DNA of 64,000 nucleotides, from the NCBI RefSeq assembly GCF_018861735.1, contig NZ_JAHLEB010000012.1:40348-104347 (forward strand), given 5' to 3'. Positions 28,835 through 40,882 of this stretch are shown here, piece after piece (position 1 is the first letter of the stretch; each line of letters opens with the position of its first letter). Under the pieces are notes generated by a model that searched no databases, was not told where the DNA came from, and saw only the letters and a list, made by a program, of their open reading frames with translations. A program made the translations under genes and the position numbers. This DNA comes from Clostridium lacusfryxellense. GTDB taxonomy: Bacteria; Bacillota; Clostridia; Clostridiales; Clostridiaceae.

Positions 28835-29116
28835 CTATCTTACTTTGCTTGTTTTCTCTCTAACAATGTGTCCTTTAAATGTTCTAGTTAATGCGAATTC
28901 TCCTAATTTATGTCCAACCATATCTTCTAAAACATAAACTGGCACATGTTTTCTTCCATCATGTACTGCGATAGTATGCCCTATCATTTGCGGAAAAATA
29001 GTAGAACTTCTTGACCAAGTCTTTATTACTTTTTTCTCGCCATTTTTGTTCATTTCATTTATTCTGTTTAACAGAACTTCTTGCACATAAGGTCCTTTTT
29101 TTACTGATCTACTCAC
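28835..29116 (-). CDS. rpsS: 30S ribosomal protein S19
   Basis: A 93-residue head protein starting [19 protein letters not shown], with [11 protein letters not shown] and [13 protein letters not shown]. Confidence 0.98.
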   Translation of the reverse strand: MSRSVKKGPYVQEVLLNRINEMNKNGEKKVIKTWSRSSTIFPQMIGHTIAVHDGRKHVPVYVLEDMVGHKLGEFALTRTFKGHIVREKTSKVR

Positions 29117-29179
29117 TTTAGTGGCCTCCCTTCATACACAATGAACATAATTTCGAAGAGAAATTAAATTCTCTTGAAA

Positions 29180-30013
29180 CTATTTTCTATTTTTACCCTT
29201 AACAATAAATTTATCAGAGTATTTCTTAGTTTTTCTAGTTTTATAACCTAAAGCTGGTTTACCCCAAGGAGTCATCGGACTAGCGTGACCAACTGGTGAC
29301 TTACCTTCTCCACCACCATGTGGATGGTCATTTGGATTCATTACTGATCCTCTGACTGTAGGTCTAAATCCTAGGTGTCTTTTTCTTCCTGCTTTACCTA
29401 TGTTAACAATGTCATGAGTTAAATTAGAAACTGTTCCTATAGTAGCTCTACAGTTTAATCTAATATATCTTACTTCTCCACTTGGAAGTCTTACCTGAGC
29501 ATATTCTCCTTCTTTAGCCATAAGCTGAGCTGAAGAACCTGCTGATCTTACCAATTGAGCACCTTTACCAACCTGAAGTTCTATATTATGAATAGTAGAA
29601 CCAAGTGGAATATTAGCTATTGGAAGAGTGTTTCCTACCTTTATATCTGCATCGGCTCCTGATACTATTACATCTCCAACTTTCAATCCAACTGGAGCTA
29701 TTATGTATCTCTTATCACCATCAGCATATACAACAAGAGCTATGTAAGCAGATCTATTCGGATCATACTCAATTGTTGAAACTTTTGCTGGAATACCATC
29801 TTTAATTCTTTTAAAATCAATTATTCTGTAAGCTTGTTTTGCTCCACCACCTCGGTGACGAACAGTTATTTTACCTTGATTATTTCTTCCACCTGATCTT
29901 TTTGTGCTTCTAAGAAGTGATTTTAATGGCTTATCTGTTGTTATTTCTGCAAAATCAGACATAGTCATATTTCTTCTAGAAGGTGTGGTGGGTCTAAATT
30001 TCTTAATCGCCAT
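29180..30013 (-). CDS. rplB: 50S ribosomal protein L2
   Basis: A 277-residue core protein needed for peptidyl-transfer architecture. The conserved C-terminal motif [17 protein letters not shown] holds the functionally important His. Confidence 0.98.
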   Translation of the reverse strand: MAIKKFRPTTPSRRNMTMSDFAEITTDKPLKSLLRSTKRSGGRNNQGKITVRHRGGGAKQAYRIIDFKRIKDGIPAKVSTIEYDPNRSAYIALVVYADGDKRYIIAPVGLKVGDVIVSGADADIKVGNTLPIANIPLGSTIHNIELQVGKGAQLVRSAGSSAQLMAKEGEYAQVRLPSGEVRYIRLNCRATIGTVSNLTHDIVNIGKAGRKRHLGFRPTVRGSVMNPNDHPHGGGEGKSPVGHASPMTPWGKPALGYKTRKTKKYSDKFIVKGKNRK

Positions 30014-30068
30014 GTGATTTCCCTCCTTATTTTCGCTTATCTGGCCTCTGCCAATACCTGCTTAATAA

Positions 30069-30362
30069 TTACATTCCGTCAAAAAACTCAATTGTTTTGC
30101 TTTCTGTTGTTAAAGTAACAATAGCTTTTTTGAAGTCAGCTCTTTTACCAATGTGAACTCCAACTCTTTTAGTTTTACCTATATTCCTTAGTGTTCTAAC
30201 ATTTTCAACCTTAACTCCAAATACTTCTTCTACTGCTTTTTTAACTTGAGTTTTATTTGCGTGAATATCAACTATAAAGGTGTATTTTTTATCAGCCATT
30301 ACCGCCATACTTTTTTCAGTAATTACTGGTTTTCTTATAATATCATGGCTTGTTAGCTTCAT
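30069..30362 (-). CDS. rplW: 50S ribosomal protein L23
   Basis: A 97-residue protein at the tunnel exit, docking site for trigger factor and [17 protein letters not shown] is typical. Its ATG overlaps the rplD stop by one base (TAATG). Confidence 0.98.
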   Translation of the reverse strand: MKLTSHDIIRKPVITEKSMAVMADKKYTFIVDIHANKTQVKKAVEEVFGVKVENVRTLRNIGKTKRVGVHIGKRADFKKAIVTLTTESKTIEFFDGM

Positions 30363-30982
30363 TATATATACACCTCCTCTATTTTAGATACAGCATCCTT
30401 TGTAACTATGAATTTCTCATATTTTAGTATGTCATAAACATTCAAATTATTTACTGGTGTAACTCGTACTCCAGGTATATTTCTTCCTGATTTATAAACA
30501 TTTTCATCTGACTTTTCAACAACTATTAAAGTTTTCTTAGCATCAAAAGCTTTTAAAACCTCTAACATTGCCTTAGTTTTAGGTGAGTCAAATTCTAAAC
30601 TATCGATTACTATCATTTCATTTTCAGCAACTTTAGCTGATAAAGCTGATTTGAAAGCAACTCTTCTCATTGATTTAGGTACTGACATACGGTAATCTCT
30701 TGGCTTTGGAGCAAATACTATACCACCATGTATCCATTGTGGTGCTCTAATTGAACCTTGTCTTGCTCTACCAGTTCCTTTTTGTCTCCAAGGCTTAATA
30801 CCACCGCCTCGAACTTCAGCTCTTGTTTTAGCTGATTGAGTTCCTTGTCTTTTATTTGCGAGTTGTGCTACTACAACTTGGTGTAAAGCATCTGTGTTGA
30901 TTTCCACTCCAAATATACTTTCGTTTAGCTCAATATCGCCAACTTTTTTTCCTTCTTTATTAAATAAATCTAATGTAAGCAT
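30362..30982 (-). CDS. rplD: 50S ribosomal protein L4
   Basis: A 206-residue protein with a tunnel loop, [20 protein letters not shown], wild type at the macrolide-related positions. In E. coli L4 represses the S10 operon; whether it does here is unknown. Confidence 0.98.
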   Translation of the reverse strand: MLTLDLFNKEGKKVGDIELNESIFGVEINTDALHQVVVAQLANKRQGTQSAKTRAEVRGGGIKPWRQKGTGRARQGSIRAPQWIHGGIVFAPKPRDYRMSVPKSMRRVAFKSALSAKVAENEMIVIDSLEFDSPKTKAMLEVLKAFDAKKTLIVVEKSDENVYKSGRNIPGVRVTPVNNLNVYDILKYEKFIVTKDAVSKIEEVYI

Positions 30983-31005
30983 TCTGCATCCTCCTTTCTA
31001 TAAAA

Positions 31006-31635
31006 TTACGCTTTGACAGCGTTTCTTATTACAACTGTACCTTTTTTAGGTCCTGGTATTCCACCTCTAATTAATATAATGTTCTTTTCAGCCATTACTT
31101 TAACTATTTCAAGGTTTATTACTGTTGTATTAACATTACCCATATGACCTGGCATATGTTTGTTTTTAAATGTTTTTGATGGATCAGAAGATGCTCCCAT
31201 TGATCCTGGAGCTCTATGGAACTTAGATCCATGACTCATAGGTCCTCTTGATGCATTCCATCTTTTTATAACGCCTTGGAATCCCTTTCCTTTGGAAATT
31301 CCTGAAACGTCAATTTTATCCCCAGCAGCAAATATATCTGCTGTAAATTCTTGACCTACAACATAAGCACTTGTATCTTCCATTCTAAATTCTTTTACGA
31401 ATCTTTTTAAAGATGTTCCTGCTTTAGCGAATTGTCCTTGCATTGGTTTGTTGACTAATTTTTCTCTTATATCTCCAAAACCAACTTTTATTGCACTGTA
31501 ACCATCATTTTCAACAGTCTTGATTTGAACAACAACACATGGACCTGCTTCAACTACTGTTACTGGAACTACTTTTCTATTCTCATCGAATATTTGAGTC
31601 ATTCCAAGTTTTTTACCCATTATACCTTTTTTCAT
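31006..31635 (-). CDS. rplC: 50S ribosomal protein L3
   Basis: A 209-residue protein reaching the peptidyl-transferase centre. [16 protein letters not shown] and [21 protein letters not shown] are diagnostic. Confidence 0.98.
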   Translation of the reverse strand: MKKGIMGKKLGMTQIFDENRKVVPVTVVEAGPCVVVQIKTVENDGYSAIKVGFGDIREKLVNKPMQGQFAKAGTSLKRFVKEFRMEDTSAYVVGQEFTADIFAAGDKIDVSGISKGKGFQGVIKRWNASRGPMSHGSKFHRAPGSMGASSDPSKTFKNKHMPGHMGNVNTTVINLEIVKVMAEKNIILIRGGIPGPKKGTVVIRNAVKA

Positions 31636-31754
31636 GAAAATACACCTCCTACTTATTAGCGGACCACAAAAGTGATCATAACAGTTAGTAATAGTAATCT
31701 ATTACTTACGAACAGTCAAATTAACTGTACGCTTCATCGCACTTCTATGTACGC

Positions 31755-32063
31755 TTATAGTTTTATCTCGATATCAACACCAGCTGGTAAGTCTAATCTC
31801 ATTAATGCATCAACTGTTTTAGGTGATGGACTAATGATGTCTATTAGTCTCTTATGAGTTCTTATCTCAAATTGCTCTCTTGAATCTTTATATTTGTGTG
31901 GAGCTCTTAATACTGTAATTATGTCTTTTTCAGTAGGTAGTGGTACTGGACCAGCTACTTTAGCTCCTGTGCTTTTTGCTGTTTGAACAATTTTCTCAGC
32001 AGATTGATCTAATATGTTGTGATCAAAAGCCTTTAATCTAATTCTAATTTTTTGCTTAATCAT
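31755..32063 (-). CDS. rpsJ: 30S ribosomal protein S10 (NusE)
   Basis: A 102-residue protein of the 30S head that also pairs with NusB and NusG. The start is the ATG at 32063 ([15 protein letters not shown]) with AGGAGG 8 nt upstream; a frame extending 27 residues further reads into the leader. It heads the long ribosomal cluster. Confidence 0.98.
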   Translation of the reverse strand: MIKQKIRIRLKAFDHNILDQSAEKIVQTAKSTGAKVAGPVPLPTEKDIITVLRAPHKYKDSREQFEIRTHKRLIDIISPSPKTVDALMRLDLPAGVDIEIKL

Positions 32064-32268
32064 TATTATTTCCTCCTTTTCATTGCACGCTCTACTTCTT
32101 GCGTACAACATCGGATGTTCTGTAAACTGTTCCGGGTGTTGCATGCAATAAGTGAATGGAACAAACCGCAGGAACTCCGTCGCCCGATTCTAGATCAGGG
32201 CATGCTCGGTGAAGAATTACCCGGAAGTCCGGCAACCTCTTACCTCATCGCTGTTACCACAATACAAC
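32064..32268 (-). promoter_or_regulatory. S10-operon leader RNA with strong hairpin
   Basis: About 205 nt lie between the predicted start site and rpsJ and are richer in G and C than the surroundings. TTGCATGCAACA (32148-32137) pairs with TGTTGTACGCAA (32110-32099) along 12 positions with one mismatch; inside, CGGA pairs with TCCG. Other candidate pairings include GCCGGACTTCCGG upstream. This looks like a regulatory leader for ribosomal protein feedback or antitermination. Confidence 0.6.
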
Positions 32269-32274
32269 TATTAA

Positions 32275-32303
32275 AGTATACAACATAACTTTTGCTTTGA
32301 CAA
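32275..32303 (-). promoter_or_regulatory. S10-operon promoter
   Basis: Minus strand TTGTCA, 17 bp, TATACT, about 210 nt upstream of rpsJ. It makes the ribosomal cluster independent of the tuf terminator upstream. Confidence 0.85.
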
Positions 32304-32377
32304 GTATTTTTTAATATTAATTTTTAATTTTAATATTTACAATTTAAACTTGTAATTACACAAAAGTTTTATTGCAT

Positions 32378-32409
32378 TCAAAAGGAGAAGAGCGTCCCCT
32401 TCTCCTTAA
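32378..32409 (-). terminator. Terminator after the first tuf gene
   Basis: On the minus strand GGAGAAG and CTTCTCC pair, followed by TTTTG. A palindrome AATAATAAAAGCTTTTATTATT lies between it and the tuf stop. It ends the str operon. Confidence 0.85.
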
Positions 32410-32472
32410 TAATAAAAGCTTTTATTATTTTAAAAACATCATATGATTTTTTGATTATTGTTTAGAAAATTA

Positions 32473-33666
32473 TTATTTAACTATTGAAGTAACAACTCCT
32501 GATCCTACTGTTCTTCCACCTTCTCTGATTGCAAATCTTAATCCCTCATCCATTGCTACTTGAGTTATTAATTCAACATTCATGTCTATGTGATCTCCTG
32601 GCATTACCATTTCCATTCCGTCTGGTAATTTTATTGATCCTGTTACATCAGTTGTTCTGAAATAAAATTGTGGTCTGTATCCGTCGAAGAATGGAGTATG
32701 TCTTCCGCCTTCTTCTTTTTTAAGTACATATACTTGACCTACAAATTTAGCATGTGGATGTATTGAACCTGGTTTTGAAAGTACTTGACCTCTTTGAATA
32801 TCTGCTCTTTGTACTCCTCTTAATAAAGCTCCAATATTATCTCCTGCCATTGCTTGATCTAGAAGTTTTCTAAACATTTCAACTCCTGTACATACAACTT
32901 TTCTCTTATCTTCGCTAAGTCCAACGATTTCAACTTCTTCTCCAACTTTAAGTATCCCAGTTTCAACTCTTCCTGTTGCAACTGTTCCTCTACCTGTGAT
33001 TGTGAATACATCTTCTATTGGCATTAAGAATGGTTTGTCTGTTGCTCTTGCTGGTGTTGGAATGTAAGTATCTACTGCTTCCATCAATTCAAATATGCAT
33101 TTTGATGCTTCTGGATCTGTTGGGTTTTCTAATGCTTTTAATGCTGATCCTATTATTACTGGAATATCGTCTCCTGGGAAGTCATACTCACTTAATAATT
33201 CTCTTACTTCCATTTCAACAAGTTCTAATAATTCTGGATCATCTACCATATCTGCTTTGTTCAAGAATACTACTATATAACCTACTCCAACTCTGCTTGC
33301 AAGTAATATATGTTCTCTTGTTTGAGGCATTGGACCATCTGCTGCACTAACTACTAGGATTGCTCCGTCCATTTGTGCTGCTCCTGTGATCATGTTCTTT
33401 ACATAATCTGCATGTCCTGGGCAATCAACATGTGCATAATGTCTATTTTCTGTTTCATATTCAACATGTGCAGTGTTAATTGTAATTCCTCTTTCTCTTT
33501 CCTCTGGTGCTTTATCAATCATGTCAAATCTTGAAGCTTCTGCTAAACCCTTAGTTGCTAATACTGCTGTTATTGCAGCTGTTAATGTAGTCTTGCCGTG
33601 ATCCACGTGTCCTACTGTTCCAATGTTTACATGTGGCTTGTTTCTTTCGAATTTTACCTTTGCCAT
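32473..33666 (-). CDS. tuf: Elongation factor Tu, copy 1
   Basis: EF-Tu brings aminoacyl-tRNA to the ribosome. The 397 residues have G1 GHVDHGKTT near 19-27, DCPGHAD near 82 and NKAD near 137, and a complete beta-barrel region. It lies after fusA at the end of the str operon. The protein is identical to the second copy at 48497-49690. Confidence 0.98.
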   Translation of the reverse strand: MAKVKFERNKPHVNIGTVGHVDHGKTTLTAAITAVLATKGLAEASRFDMIDKAPEERERGITINTAHVEYETENRHYAHVDCPGHADYVKNMITGAAQMDGAILVVSAADGPMPQTREHILLASRVGVGYIVVFLNKADMVDDPELLELVEMEVRELLSEYDFPGDDIPVIIGSALKALENPTDPEASKCIFELMEAVDTYIPTPARATDKPFLMPIEDVFTITGRGTVATGRVETGILKVGEEVEIVGLSEDKRKVVCTGVEMFRKLLDQAMAGDNIGALLRGVQRADIQRGQVLSKPGSIHPHAKFVGQVYVLKKEEGGRHTPFFDGYRPQFYFRTTDVTGSIKLPDGMEMVMPGDHIDMNVELITQVAMDEGLRFAIREGGRTVGSGVVTSIVK

Positions 33667-33711
33667 TTTAAATTCCTCCTTATATTTACATATTATCCTA
33701 TAATCTTTTAA

Positions 33712-35775
33712 TTATTTAACACCTATAACTTGTTCTTGAACGCTCTTTGGTGCTGGTTCATATGCAGCAAATTCCATACTGTATACTCCTCTACCTTGAG
33801 TTCTTGATCTAAGTGTTGTAGAATAACCAAACATCTCTGACAATGGAACCATTGCTCTAATTACTTGAGCACCAGATTCAGCGTCCATTCCTTCTATTCT
33901 ACCTCTTCTTGAATTAAGATCTCCTATAACATCTCCCATGTACTCTTCTGGAACTGTTACTTCAACCTTCATTATTGGTTCTAAAAGTACTGGATCTGCT
34001 TTTGCCATACCAGCTTTAAACGCCATAGAACCAGCAACCTTAAATGCCATTTCGTTTGAGTCAACATCATGGTATGATCCATCAACTACCTTAACTTTAA
34101 AGTTAAGAACTGGGAATCCACCAAGAATACCACTCTTAGATGCTTCTTTAATTCCGTTCTCAATTGGAGAAATAAATTCTTTCGGAATAGATCCACCTAC
34201 AGTAGCATTTTCAAATGAGTAAGCTTCAGTAGTTGGTATTAATTCTATCCAACAGTGACCGTATTGTCCACGTCCACCAGATTGTTTAATGTATTTACCT
34301 TCTGCTTTAACTTGTTTTCTTATTGTTTCTTTGTAAGCTACTTGTGGTTTACCTACATTACATTCAACTTTAAATTCTCGTTGAAGTCTATCAACAATAA
34401 TTTCTAGATGAAGCTCGCCCATACCACCAATTATTGTTTGACCAGTTTCTTGATCAGTGTAAGTTTGGAATGTTGGATCTTCTTCAGAAAGTTTTGATAA
34501 AGCCATTCCCATTTTTTCTTGGCCTACTTTAGTTTTCGGCTCAATAGCTACATGAATAACTGGATCTGGGAAGTCCATAGTTTCAAACATTATTGGATGA
34601 TCTTCGTCACATAATGTTTCACCAGTAGTTGTATTTTTAAGTCCAATTATTGCACCTAATTCTCCTGCACGTAATTCATCAACTTCTTCTCTGTGATTAG
34701 CATGCATTTTAACTAGTCTAGCAACTCTCTCTTTTTTACCTTTGTTCGCATTTAAAACATAAGTACCAGTTTTCATTATGCCTGAGTAAACTCTTGTAAA
34801 ACAAAGTCTACCAACAAATGGGTCTGTGGCTATTTTAAATGCTAATGCTGACATTGGTTCATTATCATCTGGATGTCTTTCCATTTCTTCACCAGTATCA
34901 ATGTCTTGACCTTTTGTAGATGGTATATCAAGTGGTGATGGCATGTATTCTATAACAGCATCTATCATCATTTGAACACCTTTATTTTTGTATGAAGAAC
35001 CACAGATTACAGGTACTATTTCATTATTAAGAACACCTTTTCTTAATACTGCTTTTAATTCTTCTTCACTTATTTCTTCTCCATCAAGATACTTCATCAT
35101 AAGATCTTCATCTAGTTCAGCTATTGCTTCTACCATAGCCGCTCTATATTCTTGTGCTAAATCTTTCATATCTTCTGGAATTTCTATCTCTTCTATTTGT
35201 GTTCCTAAATCATCCTTATAGACCTCTGCAATATTTCTAATTAAATCTATAATTCCTAGGAATCCTTCTTCTTTACCTATTGGAAGTTGTATTGGAACTG
35301 CATTAGCGCTTAGTCTTTCACGCATCATCTCAACAACTCTATAAAAATCTGCACCCATTATATCCATTTTATTTACATACGCCATTCTTGGAACGTTATA
35401 CTTAGCAGCTTGTCTCCACACCGTTTCAGATTGTGGTTCAACTCCACCTTTTGCTGCAAATACAGCAACTGCACCATCAAGTACTCTTAAAGCTCTTTGA
35501 ACTTCAATTGTGAAATCTACGTGACCAGGTGTATCAATGATATTTATGTTATAACCCTTCCAAAAACAAGTTGTAGCCGCAGAAGTTATTGTTATACCTC
35601 TTTCTTGCTCTTGTACCATCCAATCCATAGTAGCTCCGCCATCATGAACTTCACCAATTTTGTGTGTTTTTCCTGTATAGAATAATATACGCTCAGTTGT
35701 TGTTGTTTTACCAGCATCTATATGAGCCATAATACCTATATTTCGGAATTTATCTAAAGAATATTCTCTACCCAC
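33712..35775 (-). CDS. fusA: Elongation factor G
   Basis: EF-G drives translocation and ribosome recycling. The 687 residues start from GTG at 35775 (then [17 protein letters not shown]), with GAGGAGGAA 7 nt upstream. GTPase motifs [23 protein letters not shown] and NKMD are intact. Upstream, a strong hairpin separates it from rpsG. Confidence 0.98.
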   Translation of the reverse strand: MGREYSLDKFRNIGIMAHIDAGKTTTTERILFYTGKTHKIGEVHDGGATMDWMVQEQERGITITSAATTCFWKGYNINIIDTPGHVDFTIEVQRALRVLDGAVAVFAAKGGVEPQSETVWRQAAKYNVPRMAYVNKMDIMGADFYRVVEMMRERLSANAVPIQLPIGKEEGFLGIIDLIRNIAEVYKDDLGTQIEEIEIPEDMKDLAQEYRAAMVEAIAELDEDLMMKYLDGEEISEEELKAVLRKGVLNNEIVPVICGSSYKNKGVQMMIDAVIEYMPSPLDIPSTKGQDIDTGEEMERHPDDNEPMSALAFKIATDPFVGRLCFTRVYSGIMKTGTYVLNANKGKKERVARLVKMHANHREEVDELRAGELGAIIGLKNTTTGETLCDEDHPIMFETMDFPDPVIHVAIEPKTKVGQEKMGMALSKLSEEDPTFQTYTDQETGQTIIGGMGELHLEIIVDRLQREFKVECNVGKPQVAYKETIRKQVKAEGKYIKQSGGRGQYGHCWIELIPTTEAYSFENATVGGSIPKEFISPIENGIKEASKSGILGGFPVLNFKVKVVDGSYHDVDSNEMAFKVAGSMAFKAGMAKADPVLLEPIMKVEVTVPEEYMGDVIGDLNSRRGRIEGMDAESGAQVIRAMVPLSEMFGYSTTLRSRTQGRGVYSMEFAAYEPAPKSVQEQVIGVK

Positions 35776-35813
35776 TATTAGTTCCTCCTCTCAACGATGA
35801 TTTTAAATTTGAC

Positions 35814-35844
35814 AAAACTGTCTTGGCAAAGCCAAAACAGTTTT
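35814..35844 (-). terminator. Terminator-like hairpin between rpsG and fusA
   Basis: AAAACTGT..TTGGC, AAA, GCCAA..ACAGTTTT forms a nearly perfect 14-bp stem with a 3-nt loop. On the minus strand it begins 5 nt after the rpsG stop and ends with TTTTGTC. It could reduce or process the transcript before fusA. Confidence 0.6.
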
Positions 35845-35848
35845 AATA

Positions 35849-36421
<573 letters not shown>

Positions 36422-36468
36422 TTATCATATATATAAATGCTGAAGACATTGTACCTTAATTCAAAGCA

Positions 36469-36849
36469 TTATTTTTTAGCCTTTGGTTTCTTAGTACCAT
36501 ATTTAGATCTACTTTGTAGTCTTCCAGCAACTCCAGCTGAATCTAATGTTCCTCTGATGATGTGGTATCTAACTCCTGGTAAATCTTTAACTTTTCCACC
36601 TCTTATAAGAACAACACTATGTTCTTGTAAATTGTGTCCTACACCTGGTATGTAAGCAGTAACTTCAAATCCGTTTGTAAGTCTAACTCTTGCAACTTTT
36701 CTTAATGCTGAGTTTGGCTTCTTAGGAGTTGTTGTTTTAACTACTGTACAAACACCTCTTTTTTGTGGGCAGTTTTTTAGTGCTGGTGAAGCTGATTTTG
36801 TTACTAGTGTCTTTCTGCCTTTTCTTACTAATTGATTAATAGTTGGCAT
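36469..36849 (-). CDS. rpsL: 30S ribosomal protein S12
   Basis: A 126-residue decoding-centre protein. [12 protein letters not shown] (Lys43, Lys44) and [11 protein letters not shown] carry the wild-type residues at streptomycin-resistance positions. About 150 bp separate it from rpsG. Confidence 0.98.
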   Translation of the reverse strand: MPTINQLVRKGRKTLVTKSASPALKNCPQKRGVCTVVKTTTPKKPNSALRKVARVRLTNGFEVTAYIPGVGHNLQEHSVVLIRGGKVKDLPGVRYHIIRGTLDSAGVAGRLQSRSKYGTKKPKAKK

Positions 36850-36963
36850 GATTTCACCTCCTCATTTTTATAAGCTGATTCTCATTTATATCAATGCCGC
36901 GTAACATAACCAATGGCTACGTTACTGCATGATATATCTATATTTTTTAGTTGCTAGCTTTAA

Positions 36964-37206
36964 TTAATCTTCTAGACTCAATGCTGTCGCTGAGGCAACA
37001 TCTATATCACAAAGATTTCCTAGTTCTTTCATTGTGTCTACAAATATTATTTGCAGGGTATTAATATTGGCTAGTTTCACAATAGGATCAGTAATACTAC
37101 TCTCAGCATCCTTGGCAATATACAAAACCTTACCCTTATTATTCTTTAATGCTTTTAGGGTTTGTTTGACTCCAACGACTTTCTGACCTACAATTTTACA
37201 TACCAT
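36964..37206 (-). CDS. L7Ae-like ribosome-associated protein (YbxF/L7Ae family)
   Basis: An 80-residue kink-turn RNA-binding protein of the L7Ae family. The segment GVKQTLKALKNNKGKVLYIAKDAESS is diagnostic. Homologs lie between rpoC and rpsL in Bacillus and clostridia and bind k-turn RNA and the ribosome. It is the first gene after the str-operon promoter. Confidence 0.9.
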   Translation of the reverse strand: MVCKIVGQKVVGVKQTLKALKNNKGKVLYIAKDAESSITDPIVKLANINTLQIIFVDTMKELGNLCDIDVASATALSLED

Positions 37207-37288
37207 TTCTAACTCCCCTTTATAATTATAATCACAAGATTTATCTATTTAAGATGTATCTAGTCGATTTAAATCACACACAAGGTGT

Positions 37289-37317
37289 ATTTTATCATTT
37301 TAGCAACACCCTGTCAA
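37289..37317 (-). promoter_or_regulatory. str-operon promoter
   Basis: Minus strand TTGACA, 17 bp, TAAAAT, directly after the rpoC stop and about 80 nt before the L7Ae-like gene. It would drive the L7Ae-like gene, rpsL, rpsG, fusA and tuf. Confidence 0.85.
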
Positions 37318-37328
37318 CTAATTACAAC

Positions 37329-40300
37329 TTATACTTCTAAATCATTTTCAATTTCTACTTTTTCTTCATCTTCAGTATTGATCTTTATAGTTCTATATCT
37401 TGTCATTCCAGTACCAGCAGGTATTAGCTTACCAATTATTACATTTTCTTTTAATCCAAGTAATGGATCAATTTTACCTTTAATAGCTGCATCAGTAAGT
37501 ACCCTTGTTGTTTCTTGGAATGATGCTGCTGACAAGAATGACTCTGTAGCAAGTGCTGCTTTTGTTATACCTAGCAATGAGATCTTTCCAACAGCAGGTA
37601 CGCCACCTTCAGATTCAATTTTTGCATTAGCATCTTCAAAAGCAAATATATCTACTAAGTTTCCTGGAAGTAATTCAGTATCTCCAGATTCCTCAATTTT
37701 CACTTTCCTTGTCATCTGCCTTACAACAACCTCTAAATGCTTATCATTGATATCAACACCTTGAAGTCTATAAACTTTTTGTACCTCTGAAGATAAATAA
37801 TTCTTAACTCCTTGAACGCCTTTGATTCTTAAAATATCATGCGGATTAACTGAACCCTCAATTATTTCGTCTCCAGCTTCAATTCTATCGCCATTTGCAA
37901 CTTTTAATCTTGATCCAAAAGGTATGTCATAACTTATTTCTTCCCCTGCATCACTAATTACAATAACAATTCTCTTTTTCTTAGTATCTTCCATTTTGAC
38001 TGTACCACAAACATCACTTACTATTGCAAGTCCTTTTGGCTTTCTAGCTTCAAATAATTCCTCAACTCTTGGAAGACCTTGAGTTATATCTGATCCTGCT
38101 ACTCCACCTGTATGGAATGTTCTCATTGTAAGCTGTGTTCCTGGTTCACCTATGGATTGAGCTGCAATTATTCCTACTGCTTCTCCAATATTAATCTTTT
38201 GAGAAGTTGCCATGTTCATTCCATAACATTTAGCGCAAACTCCGATTTTAGCCTTACATGTAAATACTGATCTAATCATAACTTTCTTTACACCAGACTT
38301 TTGAACTTCTTCTGCTAACTTAATATCCATATACTCATCTTTAGGAACTATTACCTTTCCTGTTTTTGGATGAATAATATCTTCTGCAGAATATCTTCCA
38401 GTAAGTCTTTCAACTAACTGTTCAATTACTTCACTACCATCACAAATTTCAGAAACTTCAAAGCCTTCATTTGTTCCACAATCTTCATGTCTTACTATAA
38501 CGTCTTGACATACATCAACAAGTCTTCTTGTTAGATAACCTGAATCGGCAGTCTTAAGTGCTGTATCCGCGTTACCTTTTCTAGCTCCATGTGTTGAAAT
38601 AAAGTACTCTAATACATTAAGTCCATCTCTAAAAGATGCTCTGATAGGTAATTCAATTATTTTACCAGATGGATTAGCCATCAGGCCTCTCATACCAGCT
38701 AATTGTTTAATTTGACTCTTAGACCCTCTGGCTCCTGAATCCGCCATCATAAATATTGGATTGAATTTATCCAAACTATCCATAAGTGCATTTGCAACAT
38801 CTTCAGTAGTCTTAGTCCATTTTTCTATTACTCTTTGGTATCTTTCTTCCTCAGATATAAAACCTCTACGATACATTTTCTCTATTTTATCAACAGTTTC
38901 ATCAGCATCTTTTAATAATCCTTTTTTAGCCTCTGGAACTTGCATATCAGATGTAGCAACGGTAATTGCTCCAATTGTAGAGTAATGATATCCTTTAGCC
39001 TTTATCTTATCTAACATCTTAGAAGTTTCTGATGGACCATATTTCAAGTAGCATTTATCAATAATACTACCAAGATTCTTTTTACTTACTAGGAAATCTA
39101 TCTCAAATTTAAGTTCATTTCCAGGAATGCTTCTATCAATGAATCCTAAATCCTGAGGTATTGTTTCATTAAAAATTAATTTACCAGGTGTAGTATCTAT
39201 AATTGCAGATATTTTAACACCATTAACAACACCAAACATCTTGACTTTGATTTTAGCATGAATCTCAATATCTTTTACTTGATAAGCCATTATTACTTCA
39301 TCAGGTGATGAGAATGATCTTCCCTCGCCCTTAGCACCATCTTTATCAATAGTTAAATAGTAGGCACCTAATACCATATCTTGAGTAGGTACACAAACTG
39401 GTTTACCATCTGATGGTTTCATAATATTATGGGCTGCAAGCATTAAGAACCTTGCTTCAGCTTGAGCTTCAACAGATAGAGGTACATGTACCGCCATCTG
39501 ATCTCCATCGAAATCAGCGTTATATGCTGTACATACAAGTGGATGTAGTTTAATAGCCCTACCTTCTACAAGTATTGGTTGGAAAGCTTGTATTCCTAGT
39601 CTATGAAGCGTAGGTGCACGATTTAACAGTACTGGATGATCTGCTATTACTTCTTCAAGTACATCCCATACTTGAGGCATAACTCTCTCTACCATCCTCT
39701 TAGCACTCTTAATGTTATGTGCTACTCCACTTCCAACTAGTTTTTTCATAACAAAAGGCTTAAATAATTCTAAAGCCATTTCTTTTGGAAGTCCACATTG
39801 ATACATTTGTAATTCCGGCCCAACAACTATAACTGAACGGCCTGAGTAATCAACACGCTTTCCAAGTAAATTCTGTCTGAATCTTCCTTGCTTTCCTTTT
39901 AACATGTCAGAAAGAGATTTTAAAGGTCTGTTTCCTGGTCCAGTAACTGGCCTTCCTCTTCTTCCATTATCAATTAATGCATCAACAGCTTCTTGAAGCA
40001 TTCTTTTTTCGTTTCTAACTATTATATCTGGAGCGCCTAAATCTAGAAGTTTTTTAAGTCTATTGTTTCTGTTTATTACCCTTCTATATAAATCATTCAA
40101 ATCAGAAGTAGCAAATCTTCCTCCATCCAATTGTACCATCGGTCTTAAATCAGGTGGTATTACTGGAATTACGTCAATTATAATCCACTCAGGTTTGTTT
40201 TTTGATTTTCTAAAAGATTCAGAAACATCTAATCTTCTTATACTTCTAATTCTTTTTTGTCCTGTACTTGTTTTTAGATCTTCCTTTAACTCCTTAGATA

Positions 40301-40862
40301 ATTCTTCTAAGTTTATGTTTTGTAGTAGTACCTTTACAGATTCTGCACCCATACCAGCTACAAAACTATCAGCTCCAAATTTATCTATGGCTTCTCTATA
40401 TTCTTTTTCACTAAGAATCTGTTTTGTTAATAGTGATGTTTCTTTTGGATCCAACACTACATAAGAAGCGAAATATAGAATTTTTTCCAGGGATCTAGGT
40501 GACATGTCTAAAATAAGTCCCATACGAGATGGTATTCCTTTGAAATACCAAATGTGAGATACTGGAGCAGCAAGTTCAATATGCCCCATTCTTTCACGTC
40601 TTACTTTAGATTTTGTAACTTCAACGCCACATCTATCACAAACTATTCCCTTATATCTTACTCTCTTATATTTACCACAATGACATTCCCAATCTTTAAT
40701 TGGACCAAATATTCTTTCGCAAAATAGTCCATCTCTTTCAGGTTTTAAAGTTCTATAATTTATAGTCTCAGGTTTTTTAACTTCACCTTTTGACCATTCT
40801 CTGATTTGCTCCGGTGATGCCAATCCTATTTGAATAGCATCAAAATTATTAAATTCAAACAA
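37329..40862 (-). CDS. rpoC: RNA polymerase beta' subunit
   Basis: The 1177-residue subunit carries the catalytic magnesium loop [12 protein letters not shown] near residue 447. The N-terminal zinc finger has [20 protein letters not shown], and a second zinc site lies near CGTNEG and [13 protein letters not shown]. It follows rpoB by 20 bp. Confidence 0.98.
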   Translation of the reverse strand: MFEFNNFDAIQIGLASPEQIREWSKGEVKKPETINYRTLKPERDGLFCERIFGPIKDWECHCGKYKRVRYKGIVCDRCGVEVTKSKVRRERMGHIELAAPVSHIWYFKGIPSRMGLILDMSPRSLEKILYFASYVVLDPKETSLLTKQILSEKEYREAIDKFGADSFVAGMGAESVKVLLQNINLEELSKELKEDLKTSTGQKRIRSIRRLDVSESFRKSKNKPEWIIIDVIPVIPPDLRPMVQLDGGRFATSDLNDLYRRVINRNNRLKKLLDLGAPDIIVRNEKRMLQEAVDALIDNGRRGRPVTGPGNRPLKSLSDMLKGKQGRFRQNLLGKRVDYSGRSVIVVGPELQMYQCGLPKEMALELFKPFVMKKLVGSGVAHNIKSAKRMVERVMPQVWDVLEEVIADHPVLLNRAPTLHRLGIQAFQPILVEGRAIKLHPLVCTAYNADFDGDQMAVHVPLSVEAQAEARFLMLAAHNIMKPSDGKPVCVPTQDMVLGAYYLTIDKDGAKGEGRSFSSPDEVIMAYQVKDIEIHAKIKVKMFGVVNGVKISAIIDTTPGKLIFNETIPQDLGFIDRSIPGNELKFEIDFLVSKKNLGSIIDKCYLKYGPSETSKMLDKIKAKGYHYSTIGAITVATSDMQVPEAKKGLLKDADETVDKIEKMYRRGFISEEERYQRVIEKWTKTTEDVANALMDSLDKFNPIFMMADSGARGSKSQIKQLAGMRGLMANPSGKIIELPIRASFRDGLNVLEYFISTHGARKGNADTALKTADSGYLTRRLVDVCQDVIVRHEDCGTNEGFEVSEICDGSEVIEQLVERLTGRYSAEDIIHPKTGKVIVPKDEYMDIKLAEEVQKSGVKKVMIRSVFTCKAKIGVCAKCYGMNMATSQKINIGEAVGIIAAQSIGEPGTQLTMRTFHTGGVAGSDITQGLPRVEELFEARKPKGLAIVSDVCGTVKMEDTKKKRIVIVISDAGEEISYDIPFGSRLKVANGDRIEAGDEIIEGSVNPHDILRIKGVQGVKNYLSSEVQKVYRLQGVDINDKHLEVVVRQMTRKVKIEESGDTELLPGNLVDIFAFEDANAKIESEGGVPAVGKISLLGITKAALATESFLSAASFQETTRVLTDAAIKGKIDPLLGLKENVIIGKLIPAGTGMTRYRTIKINTEDEEKVEIENDLEV

Positions 40863-40882
40863 GGGTACAGCCTCCCTTCATA

